This document shows, in pieces, positions 8,143 to 16,243 of a stretch of DNA of 64,000 nucleotides. Location: the NCBI GenBank assembly GCA_047639555.1, contig JBLIOE010000008.1, forward strand, positions 58,028 to 122,027, read 5' to 3'. Each line of letters opens with the position of its first letter. The first letter of the stretch is position 1. The notes under the pieces were generated by a model, which did no database searches, was not told the DNA's origin, and saw only the letters and a list, made by a program, of their open reading frames with translations. Source of the DNA: JAJRXC01 sp047639555 (lineage in GTDB: Bacteria; Actinomycetota; Acidimicrobiia; Acidimicrobiales; Aldehydirespiratoraceae). Made by a program: the position numbers and the translations under genes.

Positions 8143-9240
8143 ATGACTGTTGGCAAGGTTCGCCCGGCGCTGGCCGGTATCGCTGGCTATCGGCCCGGCA
8201 AGGACGCGTCCCAGGCCGAAGAAGAACACGGCATCACTGGAGCGATCAAGCTCGCCTCGAACGAGAATCCGTGGCCCCCCGTCGCCGCCGTTGTTGCCGC
8301 GATCCAAGACGCCGCCAACAGCGTCAATCGCTACGGCGACAACGCAGCGTCCGCGGTGGCGGCCGCGATTGCGGAGTGGACTACATCCGGGACCGGTGCC
8401 CCGCTCGATGCGTTGAACATCAGTGTTGGCTGCGGCTCCTCGGGGGTGCTGCAGCAGCTGATGCTGACCTATGTCGACCCGGGCAACGAGGTGGTGTTCC
8501 CGTGGCCGTCATTTGAGATCTATCCCGTGTTCTGCACAATCTTCGGTGCGGTCGCGGTGCGGACCGGACTCGATGACTATGCGTTCGATCTCAACGCGGT
8601 CGCCGATGCGGTCACCAACAACACCTCGATTGTCTTCTTAGCGACCCCGAACAATCCCACGGGCACCGCAGTGTCGTGCGACGAGATCGGCCAGCTACTC
8701 GACCGGATTCCCGACGACGTGATGGTTGTGGTGGATGAGGCATACCGAGAGTTCAGTGATCCGGCCCTAGGCGACCCCGTCGTCGAACTTCTGCCTCAGC
8801 ATCGCAACCTCGTGGTTACCCGAACATTCTCAAAGGCGTTCGGCTTGGCGGGCCTGCGGACCGGTTACGCGATTGCCGACCCGGAGGTTGTCAGCCAGAT
8901 CGACAGCGTCCGCCTGGCGTTCAGCGTCAACAGCCTGGCCCAGGCCGGCACCCTGGCCGCGATCGAACACGCCGACGAGGCGCTCGAGCGAGTGGCGCTC
9001 CTCCGACAGGAACGCGACCGGATGTTTATCGCGGTGACCGAGGCCGGAATGGACGTAGTGCCGAGTCACGCCAACTTCCTCTTCTTCCCCACGGGAGATC
9101 GGACCGCCGAGATCGCATTCGCGATGGAGAAGCAGGGCGTCGTCGTTCGGCCCTTTGCCCGCGTTGGACTTCGGGTCACCATTGGCACCCCCGAGCAAAA
9201 CGACCGATGGCTCGCGGCCCTGCTCGCCGCTACTCGCTAA
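8143..9240 (+). CDS. hisC: Histidinol-phosphate aminotransferase-like class I/II aminotransferase
   Basis: 365 aa from ATG 8143; an in-frame start at 8110 is less likely because homology begins at MTVGKVRPALAGIAGYRPGK. Motifs: IKLASNENPWPP, the SVGCGSSGVLQQL phosphate-binding region, ATPNNPTGT, VVVDEAYREF, and the PLP lysine in TRTFSKAFGLAGLRTGYA. These fit the HisC subgroup that transfers the amino group to imidazole-acetol phosphate. There are no other his genes nearby, so it could instead act on aromatic amino acids. The following prmA starts 13 bp downstream. Confidence 0.85.
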   Translation: MTVGKVRPALAGIAGYRPGKDASQAEEEHGITGAIKLASNENPWPPVAAVVAAIQDAANSVNRYGDNAASAVAAAIAEWTTSGTGAPLDALNISVGCGSSGVLQQLMLTYVDPGNEVVFPWPSFEIYPVFCTIFGAVAVRTGLDDYAFDLNAVADAVTNNTSIVFLATPNNPTGTAVSCDEIGQLLDRIPDDVMVVVDEAYREFSDPALGDPVVELLPQHRNLVVTRTFSKAFGLAGLRTGYAIADPEVVSQIDSVRLAFSVNSLAQAGTLAAIEHADEALERVALLRQERDRMFIAVTEAGMDVVPSHANFLFFPTGDRTAEIAFAMEKQGVVVRPFARVGLRVTIGTPEQNDRWLAALLAATR

Positions 9241-9253
9241 GGTCGGCCGCGGC

Positions 9254-10060
9254 GTGATCGCGATTGCAACAACCGGCGATCAAATCGATCGGCTGACCGA
9301 CGCGCTCGGCGCGCTCGAAGCAGAAATCATCGACTCGATTTCGCCCGGGCGAAGCCGGCTGATTCTGCTGGCGCAGCCGCGAGGTGTTGAGAGCAGCGAG
9401 AAGATTGCGGTTGCCCTCCGAGGAGACGGCGAGATGGCGGTGAGCCGACCCGACGGCGGTGCCGCGCTGGCTCGATGGCACGAGAACACGAGACCGGTGT
9501 CTTTCGGCGATCGGCTGAGTATCTGTCTCGCGTGGTCGGAACACGACCGGAGGAATCTCGGGAACCTCATCGAGCTTGGTCCGCGCGGCTTCGGAAGCGG
9601 CCATCACCCGACCACTCGGCTTCTGATCGAGGAGCTCGTCGCCCGAACGCAACCCGGCGCCACGATGCTTGACGTCGGCTGTGGCAGCGGTGTGCTGGCT
9701 CTCGCCGCCGCGAAACTCGGTGCCAGTCGTGCGGTGGGTGTCGATCTGAAGGCCGAGGCGCTCGAGGCCACCGCCCGCAACGCGGCCCTGAACGGACTCC
9801 GCCAGGTCGAAGTGGCCTCCACCCCGATCGAGGCAATGGAGGAGCGGTTCGACATCGTCGTCGCGAACATTGCCCGCTCTGGCATTGTTGCTCTCGCGCC
9901 AAGTCTGATGGCCCGGCTTGCGCCCCGCGGGTGGCTGGCTGTTAGCGGGATCACCCCCGCCCAGTGCGATCTGGTCGCCGGTTACCTGCACCCGTTGTCG
10001 GTAGTCGCTCGCCGAATCGATGGCGAGTGGGCGATGCTGGTTCTGGGCACGGGGCCCTGA
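9254..10060 (+). CDS. prmA: PrmA-type protein methyltransferase (ribosomal protein L11)
   Basis: 268 aa from GTG 9254; the frame extends into hisC but the in-frame upstream ATG (9155) lies deep inside it. PrmA signature FGSGHHPTTRLLIEEL, SAM-binding motif I LDVGCGSGVLALAAAKLGA, the acidic motif VGVDLKAEA, and the catalytic-core motif DIVVANI. The family trimethylates L11 in the cytoplasm. The N-terminal substrate-recognition domain (about 90 residues) is divergent, so an L11-like alternative substrate cannot be excluded. Confidence 0.85.
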   Translation: MIAIATTGDQIDRLTDALGALEAEIIDSISPGRSRLILLAQPRGVESSEKIAVALRGDGEMAVSRPDGGAALARWHENTRPVSFGDRLSICLAWSEHDRRNLGNLIELGPRGFGSGHHPTTRLLIEELVARTQPGATMLDVGCGSGVLALAAAKLGASRAVGVDLKAEALEATARNAALNGLRQVEVASTPIEAMEERFDIVVANIARSGIVALAPSLMARLAPRGWLAVSGITPAQCDLVAGYLHPLSVVARRIDGEWAMLVLGTGP

Positions 10061-10068
10061 CGAGATCC

Positions 10069-10719
10069 TTACGTCTCGGGGATCTCGGCCACCCACAGTG
10101 AATAGGGCCAGTCGTAGGCGGCGCCACTCCAGCCTGCGGTGTAGCGGACGCTCTCGCCGTCTGGTTCGAGTTCGAACTCAAGGACGGTCTCGGCGAAGAG
10201 GAACTCGCCCATGGCGTTCTCGAGCGTGTGCGTGTCTGGAGTCGCGCTGATCACACCGAATGTCCTGCTGTTCCAGTCGACCACGAATAGACGAATTGGC
10301 TTGCGTAGCGTGATGGAAGACTCAGCCTGCTCGTCCGCGAGCCGCAGCTTCATCGATGTCTCGATCGATTCATCGCCATCCCACCGGGCAAGGAGAAGGG
10401 TGCGGCCGTCAGGCAGATCAATCGCCTTGTCGTTCCAAATCGCGAGCGGGCCGAGTCGGTCGGGCAGATCTCGGCGGGGAGTGGTGGCTGGACGCCGGTC
10501 GTCCGCAGTATTGAGGTCGACGCCGGAGTCGGCGCCTCCAAGGGCAACGGGCATCGCGACCATGGGCGCCCACGGAAGTTCGCTGACCGGAGCGGTTGAC
10601 ACAAGCGGAGCCGCAGCCTCGGGTTGAGCTGGGCTGGACTCGATGTCGCCATTGCTGCATCCGGTCAGCGCGAAAGCAACGACGGTGAGTGCCCCGATGA
10701 AGGTGGTTGCCCGATGCAT
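10069..10719 (-). CDS. Secreted lipoprotein of unknown function
   Basis: 216 aa from ATG 10719. The signal MHRATTFIGALTVVAFALTGC has a perfect lipobox LTGC. A Pro/Ala-rich linker precedes a beta-rich domain with repeated Trp/aromatic residues (LPWAPMVAMP, LLARWDGDE, GWSGAAYDWPYSLW). No recognised family. It converges on prmA, 8 bp away. Confidence 0.7.
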   Translation of the reverse strand: MHRATTFIGALTVVAFALTGCSNGDIESSPAQPEAAAPLVSTAPVSELPWAPMVAMPVALGGADSGVDLNTADDRRPATTPRRDLPDRLGPLAIWNDKAIDLPDGRTLLLARWDGDESIETSMKLRLADEQAESSITLRKPIRLFVVDWNSRTFGVISATPDTHTLENAMGEFLFAETVLEFELEPDGESVRYTAGWSGAAYDWPYSLWVAEIPET

Positions 10720-10922
10720 CGCTGAAGTCTGACCGCTTGGCGCACCCGACGCCGGTCGGGTGGCGGTCACTGCGGGGCGGTGCGTTATCGCGCTGAGCCT
10801 GTCACCGAGGTGTGGTTCGCTGATGAAGCGCAAGCCCATATCGTCCATCCGCCCGAGGCGGCCTTGTTCGGCGGCAACGGCGCGGCCGGATCGTCGGGCC
10901 GATGATCTGCAAGACTCACCGG

Positions 10923-11045
10923 ATGCTTGATCACCTCTCTATCCAGTGCGCCGATCTCGCGGCGAGTGCAACTTTCTGGCTCATCGGGTTCGTGTGCGAT
11001 CCCGACGGCAACAATGTGGAAGCGGTCGGTCATGCCACTGAGTAA
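10923..11045 (+). pseudogene. VOC/glyoxalase-family gene collapsed by an internal deletion
   Basis: A 40-codon open frame reads MLDHLSIQCADLAASATFWL, then IGFVCDPDGNNVEAVGH, then stop. The first part is the canonical start of a vicinal-oxygen-chelate protein (LDHLSIQCADLAAS), and the second is its canonical end (F..DPDGNNVEAV.H). Roughly 70-85 central residues are missing, yet the frame stays open across the junction at about 10980. Its 3' end overlaps the start of the dioxygenase gene. It cannot form a VOC fold, so I treat it as a remnant. Confidence 0.7.
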
Positions 11046-11889
11046 CCCGACAATCAATGTCACCCCGAGCGGACAATCGTGTGGCGCGCACGTGCGCGGC
11101 GTCGACCTGAGTGAGCCACTCACACCGGATGTGGTGGCGGAGATCCGGGCCGCATGGATGCAGCACAAGGTGCTCGCGTTTCCGGATCAATTCATCACCG
11201 ACGATGCGCTCGAACAGTTCGCACTCCAGTTCGGGCCGTTTGGCATCGACCCGTTCTTTGAGTCGATCGACGGACACCCCCAGATCGCGGCGATCCATCG
11301 CCGGGCCGACGAGACGGCCTCGGTTTTCGCCGAATCCTGGCACGCCGACTGGACCTTTCAGGAGACGCCGCCCGACGGCACGTGTCTGTACGGCAAGGTG
11401 ATTCCGCCGGTCGGGGGCAACACCTGCTTCGCGAATCAGGAGGCGGCCCTCGCGTCGATCCCGCCCGAGCTCCGGGCGAAGCTCGAGGGTCTCACGGCGA
11501 TCCATAGCGCGAGGACGGCCTACGCCCCCGACGGCGTGTACGGCGAGAGCGACACTGAAGCGCGCGCCATGAAGATCGTGGTGAGCGATGAGGCCTACGA
11601 AACCCGCACTCACCCGCTGATTCGTACTCATCCGGAAACGGGGGCCCAGACCTTTTACAGCTCACTGGGCTACATCGTCGGCATCGAGGGAATGGCGGAG
11701 GACACATCCACCGAGCTTCTCCTCGAGTTGTATGGCTACCAGACCGCCGAGTCGGTGGTTTATGAGCATCAGTGGGAAGCGAACATGCTGGTCATGTGGG
11801 ACAACCGTTGTGTGCTTCACAAGGCGAGCGCGGGCTACGACGGCCACGAACGGCTTCTCCACCGCATCACGATCGGACCGAGCGGCTGA
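11032..11889 (+). CDS. TauD/TfdA-family Fe(II)/2-oxoglutarate dioxygenase
   Basis: 285 aa from ATG 11032. Iron site SWHADWTFQETPP (HxD) with distal His and Arg in VLHKASAGYDGHERLLHRITI. The N-terminal GQSCGAHVRGVDLSEPLTP and HKVLAFPDQFITDDALEQFA are typical of TauD, which oxygenates taurine, 2,4-D-like aryl ethers or related small acids. The substrate cannot be assigned. The start overlaps the tail of the VOC remnant, so the deletion may have brought this gene closer to the promoter. Confidence 0.92.
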   Translation: MPLSNPTINVTPSGQSCGAHVRGVDLSEPLTPDVVAEIRAAWMQHKVLAFPDQFITDDALEQFALQFGPFGIDPFFESIDGHPQIAAIHRRADETASVFAESWHADWTFQETPPDGTCLYGKVIPPVGGNTCFANQEAALASIPPELRAKLEGLTAIHSARTAYAPDGVYGESDTEARAMKIVVSDEAYETRTHPLIRTHPETGAQTFYSSLGYIVGIEGMAEDTSTELLLELYGYQTAESVVYEHQWEANMLVMWDNRCVLHKASAGYDGHERLLHRITIGPSG

Positions 11890-11928
11890 CGCACCCGACA
11901 CGCCGAGCGATCTCGATTGATCGCCGGT

Positions 11929-12822
11929 CTAGGGCGTGAGGTCGAGATCGTCAACATGTGTGCCGGCGGGGATCTCGCCGAGTTCGGCGCGGATGTCGTC
12001 CAACAGCGCGGCGGCTACCGCCGACGTTGCTCCTCGGGCGGCGCGGGCAACATTGACCACCTTCGGCATTTCGTCGAGCTCTCGCGCCCGTGGCCATTCG
12101 ATCACCGCATCGGTGACCGAGCGGCTGCTCAGCAAGGCCACGCCAATTCCCGCGGCGACAGCGGTGAGCACGCTTGCGGTCGAAGGGCCGGAGAACGCGG
12201 TGCGGTGGGGTATATCGGCCTCCCGAAGGGCCACCTCTGCGAGTGGTCGATAGAAGCCGTCCTCGCCAAAGGTGATGAGCGGCACGGGACCCTCGTCATA
12301 GGTCCACTCAGAGGACGACACCCACTCCAGACGGTCGACCCACAGGAGGCGGTCGGTGCGCCGCACTTCGTGGCGGTGGAGCTGGATGACCGCCACGTCG
12401 AGTTCGTTCGCGGCAACCATTGCCTCGAGGCGGGCGGAGCGGTCGACGTGAAAGTCGAGGCTGGCGGCGGGATGGATGCGACTGAATCGGCCACACACCG
12501 CGCCGGTACACGCCGCGCTGGCTTCTTCGGTCGAGCCCAGGCGGACGTTGCCCTCAAGCTCCGTGCTTTGGAGACGGGCCACTGCCTCGTCGTGCATGGC
12601 GATCATCGATCGGCCGTATTCGAGAAGTTCGCGACCGTCTCGGGTGGGAGAGATTGATCGACCGTCGCGGACCAATAGATCGCGGCCGACCCTCTCCTCA
12701 AGACGTTTGATCTTCCAGCTCACGGCCGACTGGCTCATGCCGAGGGCGGTGGCCGCGGCGGTCATGCCGCCCTGGTCGATAACGGCCGTCAGCGTGCGAA
12801 GGGACTCGATGTCGAGCTGCAT
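11929..12822 (-). CDS. LysR-family transcriptional regulator
   Basis: 297 aa. N-terminal winged HTH: LDIESLRTLTAVIDQGGMTA, then LGMSQSAVSWKIKRLEERVG, then SISPTRDGRELLEYG. A periplasmic-binding-type effector domain follows, with GNVRLGSTEEASA and a conserved VAAGIGVALLSSRSV segment. It converges with the TauD-like gene and faces away from the next small frame across about 90 bp. Target genes are unknown, but the neighbouring oxygenase or sugar-metabolism genes are candidates. Confidence 0.92.
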   Translation of the reverse strand: MQLDIESLRTLTAVIDQGGMTAAATALGMSQSAVSWKIKRLEERVGRDLLVRDGRSISPTRDGRELLEYGRSMIAMHDEAVARLQSTELEGNVRLGSTEEASAACTGAVCGRFSRIHPAASLDFHVDRSARLEAMVAANELDVAVIQLHRHEVRRTDRLLWVDRLEWVSSSEWTYDEGPVPLITFGEDGFYRPLAEVALREADIPHRTAFSGPSTASVLTAVAAGIGVALLSSRSVTDAVIEWPRARELDEMPKVVNVARAARGATSAVAAALLDDIRAELGEIPAGTHVDDLDLTP

Positions 12823-12912
12823 CCCTGCACGATAGTCGAGTATGACAAGAATCGATGGAAAGTAGCGACTGCACCCGATTACGTCATGGCTTGAAAAGTC
12901 GATAATAGAGAC

Positions 12913-13098
12913 ATGAACACCCTCCGAAACTCCGACACCCGCCTCAACCCGGGTATTGCCCTGCGCGCTGCGCTCGGTCCCGGCTTTCAGCTTGTGGGCC
13001 TTCGCGACAATGTTTTGAACGGAATCGTCGCCCGTCAGTCGGTCTCACCGGTCGACAGTCGTGCGATTGCAATCCCTCGTTCACCCGCCGCGGCGTAA
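12913..13098 (+). CDS. Possible 61-residue hypothetical protein
   Basis: Short frame divergent from the LysR gene, starting MNTLRNSDTRLNPGIALRAA. Its last 64 bp overlap the 3' end of the convergent GH43-like gene. A LysR regulator often faces a small target gene, and a GATAAT sequence precedes the ATG, but there is no strong ribosome-binding site and no recognised motif. It may be spurious. Confidence 0.25.
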   Translation: MNTLRNSDTRLNPGIALRAALGPGFQLVGLRDNVLNGIVARQSVSPVDSRAIAIPRSPAAA

Positions 13099-13979
13099 AG
13101 CAAATAGCTCGCTCCGTCGTCGTCGAAAACGAACGGATCGCGAAGCTGATTTACCGGGCGGAGAATTGTCCCCCGCTGCGAGGGCGTCAGCGGTTCGTTG
13201 ACGCCCTCCCAGCCGAGTTCCGGCCGCAACACCTCTTCGGGGCCGCACGGTGCCCACGAAAGCCAGTCGCCCGTGAGATCGATGGTCGAGCGCAGGATTC
13301 GCTCCGGCGCATCACCGACCTGCGTCCAGAACACCTCCAGAAGCGAACCGGCGAGACGAAGCCCGGCGTGGCGCATCTCGCTCGGGAAGATCCACGGCCC
13401 GGACTCGAACCCGGTGATGCCGTCGGCGGACCGGGAGAACACGCCCGGCATCGACATCGCGTAGACCATGCCGTCCCAGTCGAAGGCCCGGAAATACGGG
13501 AGCCCGATAATCTCGGGATGCACGTTGAAGGCGCGTCCATCGCTTGACGTCGCCACTCGCGACCGCTGCTTGCCGTCCTGGCCGAGCCCGTGAAAATACA
13601 TCCGGAACTGCTGGCGTTCGTGATCGACGACAACGTCGGGCGACGCGATGTGCGGAGCGCCCGGATCTTCATCGGGCGATGCGACAGCGGTGCTTTCGGC
13701 ACCAGCTTCCTTCACCCGCTCGGTTGAGAAACGCGAGTCGGCGAGAGCGAGCACGCCTGGATCGTGGACGGCGTACGGCCCCGCCGGGTGATCGGCGTAG
13801 GCGAGTCGAATGTGATCACCCTTGTGGTGCGCGAAGTAGAGGTAGTAACGGCCGAGCGGATTCTCCACCCAGTCCGGCACTCGCACGAGCGACGGACCGT
13901 TGATATTGGTGCCCAAACGAGCCCCCATCCCTGGATGGATGATCGGATTCCCAGGAAGACGGGTGACGTGCAACGGCAT
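13035..13979 (-). CDS. Glycoside-hydrolase-43-like five-bladed beta-propeller protein
   Basis: 314 aa, no signal peptide. Propeller-like repeats with aromatic/acidic motifs: GNPIIHP, YYLYFAHHKGDHIRLAYAD, SPDVVVDHERQQFRMYFHGL, IRLAYADHPAGPY, and LRDPFVFDDDGASYLLYAA near the end. GH43/GH117-type arabinan- or galactan-acting enzymes share this architecture and use Asp/Glu residues in these loops. Together with the nearby GH51 gene it suggests arabinose-containing glycan metabolism. Exact specificity is unknown. Confidence 0.65.
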   Translation of the reverse strand: MPLHVTRLPGNPIIHPGMGARLGTNINGPSLVRVPDWVENPLGRYYLYFAHHKGDHIRLAYADHPAGPYAVHDPGVLALADSRFSTERVKEAGAESTAVASPDEDPGAPHIASPDVVVDHERQQFRMYFHGLGQDGKQRSRVATSSDGRAFNVHPEIIGLPYFRAFDWDGMVYAMSMPGVFSRSADGITGFESGPWIFPSEMRHAGLRLAGSLLEVFWTQVGDAPERILRSTIDLTGDWLSWAPCGPEEVLRPELGWEGVNEPLTPSQRGTILRPVNQLRDPFVFDDDGASYLLYAAAGERGIAIARLSTGETD

Positions 13980-14062
13980 TGCTGCACTGTTTACTCGGTG
14001 AGGGTTGAGGGATGTGAGAACTCAAGTTCGGAAGCAGCGGCGGCGTGACTAACGTCTGACAC

Positions 14063-15250
14063 ATGAACCCATGCCTTCGTTTCGTCGCGGTCCTTGTCGC
14101 TATCTTCTCGCTACTCGCCGCGGCCTGTGGGGATGACGGCGACGTGGCCCCGGCCGACGATCCGGCCGACGAGGCTGTGGTCGACGAGGCTGTGGTCGAA
14201 CCCGAACCCGAACCCGAACCAGCCCCTGAACCCGAAGAGGAACGAGATTTCTCGACAATCGGACCGATCATCGAGGACTTCGTAGCGGAGAACGAACTCA
14301 ACGGTGCCGGCCTCATCGTCGTACACCGCGATGAGGGTGTCCTGTACCACGACCACTGGGGCGACTTCAGCGAAGACCGCATCTCGCTCGTGATGTCGTC
14401 GTCCAAGATGGTCACCGCCGGTGTGCTCATGTCGCTCTCGGACCAAGGCTTACTCGATGTCAACGCGCCAATCGCCGACGCCGTTGAATGGGGCGCCGGC
14501 AACCCCGACATCACGCCGGCCCAGCTCGTATCCAACAGCTCTGGTTTGGTCGGACTGGGCCCGAACCCTTCGTACCCGCCTTACCTGTGCCAGTTCGTCA
14601 ACACGGCGGTATTGCAGGAATGCGCCGAGACGATCATGACCACAACCGAGGATGATGCCGATATCACCGGTCCCGATGTGGAGTTCAACTATGGCGGTGG
14701 CCAATGGCAGGTCGCGGGCGGCCTGGCCGAGGCGGTCTCCGGAAAGAGCTGGGCGGAGCTGATCGATGAGACCTACGTGCAGCCCTGCGGTCTCGAGACG
14801 CTCGGCTACAACAGTCCGTTTATCCCCCTCGGCGCGACGTTCGAGTATCCGGATGGCTTCGACGGCGACCTCTCACTGCTTCCTCCTACCGAGAACCCGA
14901 ATATGGAGGGCGGCATGTATGTCACCACGGGTGACTACGGCAAGCTCCTGCTGATGCATCTGCAAGACGGCATGTGTGGTGACACGCAGGTTCTCTCGAC
15001 TGATGCCCTTGCCCAGATGCATGGCGATCGCACTGCGGCGGTGTACGACAGCGACGTCGGGTACGGCATGGGCTGGTGGGTCGACCGCGACAACGGTCGG
15101 ATCTCCGATGGTGGCGCTTACGGGTCCGTTCCGTGGCTTGATCTCGAAGACGGCTACGGCGCCTTCCTCGTGATCGAGAAGACCAGCGACGTCGGGCAAA
15201 ACCTCGCCGGCTTGCTTTACGACCCGATTGAAGCGGCTGTGGTCGGCTAG
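14063..15250 (+). CDS. Serine beta-lactamase-like hydrolase, lipoprotein
   Basis: 395 aa. Lipoprotein signal ending LAAAC, then a Glu/Pro linker (EPEPEPEP-type, residues about 47-60) coded by a GAACCC hexamer repeat at about 14199-14222. The catalytic domain has the SxxK nucleophile in VMSSSKMVTAGVL, the expected Tyr in VEFNYGGGQWQVAGGLAE, and a Gly-rich third box SDGGAYGS. This is the class C/esterase EstB-like fold, usually an esterase or peptidase rather than an antibiotic-resistance enzyme. It acts on the outer face of the membrane. The stop overlaps the convergent hydrolase by 4 bp. Confidence 0.87.
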   Translation: MNPCLRFVAVLVAIFSLLAAACGDDGDVAPADDPADEAVVDEAVVEPEPEPEPAPEPEEERDFSTIGPIIEDFVAENELNGAGLIVVHRDEGVLYHDHWGDFSEDRISLVMSSSKMVTAGVLMSLSDQGLLDVNAPIADAVEWGAGNPDITPAQLVSNSSGLVGLGPNPSYPPYLCQFVNTAVLQECAETIMTTTEDDADITGPDVEFNYGGGQWQVAGGLAEAVSGKSWAELIDETYVQPCGLETLGYNSPFIPLGATFEYPDGFDGDLSLLPPTENPNMEGGMYVTTGDYGKLLLMHLQDGMCGDTQVLSTDALAQMHGDRTAAVYDSDVGYGMGWWVDRDNGRISDGGAYGSVPWLDLEDGYGAFLVIEKTSDVGQNLAGLLYDPIEAAVVG

Positions 15251-16221
15251 AAGCGCTGGAAGAATTCGAGCAACGCAGCGCTGGTTTCGGCGGGGGCTTC
15301 CTGCTGGACCCAATGTCCAATCTTCGGGAGTAGCACGACATCGCGGAGATCGGTCGCGGCCATTCCGGAGCGGAGCGCGTCGGCATCGGCCCCCATGATC
15401 ACCGCGTCATCGGCCCCGGCGAGAAACAACATCGGCACGTCGATGGTCGCGCCGGTGTACGCCTCAGTGAGCTCCCAGTTGCGGTCGAAGTTTCGGTAAT
15501 AGTTGAGGCCGCCGCGGAAACCGCACGAGCGGAACTGGTGAACAACCACGTCGAGGTCGCCGGGCTCCAACCATGCGGGCGCGTTGTCGGGTTCGCCGAG
15601 GCGAGGAATCCATCCGCCTGCGGCTCGAAGGGGATCCGTCACCTCGGGCTCAGAGCGCGGGGCATCGGGCGAGACATAGAGACGACGAAGCAGCTTCTCG
15701 GGGTCGGCGTCGTACTCCGCCTCAGCAACCCCGCCCGGTTCGTTGTGGTAGTTGATGTAGAAGAAGGCGTCGCCGAACAGTGCGCCCAGAGTGGTGAGCG
15801 GGGGAGTGTCGGGCCGTCCGTTGAAGGGCACACTCATCAGCGTCACGCTGTGCAGCCGGTCGGGGTGAAAGAGGGCCGTGTTGGCCGCGACCATCGAACC
15901 CCAGTCGTGGCCCACAAGGTGGGCGCGATCGGCACCCATTTCGTCGATGACCCCGATGAGGTCAGCGGCGAGTTCGATGATGTTGTACGCCTCTTCGGCG
16001 TCGGGCGCGTCGGTTGCGCCGTAGCCGCGCATCTCCGGAGCGACGACGTGGAACCCGGCCGCGGCGAGGGCGATGATCTGGTGGCGCCAGGAGTACCAGG
16101 ACTCGGGCCAGCCGTGGGCAAGTACCACGAGTGGTCCCTCGCCGGCCTCGGCGATGCGCATCCGAATGCCGTTGGTTTCGATGAACCGGTGGGTGACACC
16201 TTCGACAAGGGACGTGGTCAT
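15247..16221 (-). CDS. Alpha/beta hydrolase, epoxide-hydrolase type
   Basis: 324 aa from ATG 16221; the upstream extension overlaps the GH51 gene and is not family-like. Oxyanion motif HGWPESWYSWRHQ, nucleophile elbow GHDWGSMVA with Asp, charge-relay acid region LFLAGADDAVI and the catalytic His in IGHWVQQEAP. GPLVVLAHGWPESW and VAPEMRGYGATD are standard for soluble epoxide hydrolases. It faces the GH51 gene divergently across only 22 bp, so the promoters overlap. Confidence 0.92.
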   Translation of the reverse strand: MTTSLVEGVTHRFIETNGIRMRIAEAGEGPLVVLAHGWPESWYSWRHQIIALAAAGFHVVAPEMRGYGATDAPDAEEAYNIIELAADLIGVIDEMGADRAHLVGHDWGSMVAANTALFHPDRLHSVTLMSVPFNGRPDTPPLTTLGALFGDAFFYINYHNEPGGVAEAEYDADPEKLLRRLYVSPDAPRSEPEVTDPLRAAGGWIPRLGEPDNAPAWLEPGDLDVVVHQFRSCGFRGGLNYYRNFDRNWELTEAYTGATIDVPMLFLAGADDAVIMGADADALRSGMAATDLRDVVLLPKIGHWVQQEAPAETSAALLEFFQRF

Positions 16222-16243
16222 CGTCGAAGCGTAGGATCTCGCC

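Noticed and set aside
8143..10060. A histidine biosynthesis operon starting with hisC
   Set aside because: No other his genes are near, and the next gene is prmA. HisC-like aminotransferases also serve other pathways.
12913..13098. Strong call for a small gene divergent from the LysR gene
   Set aside because: Kept only as a low-confidence feature: weak ribosome-binding site, overlap with the GH43-like gene, and no recognised motif.
14063..15250. A true antibiotic-resistance beta-lactamase
   Set aside because: The SxxK, Tyr and Gly motifs place it in the broad serine hydrolase group, which mostly contains esterases and peptidases. No KTG box typical of class A or C enzymes is clear.
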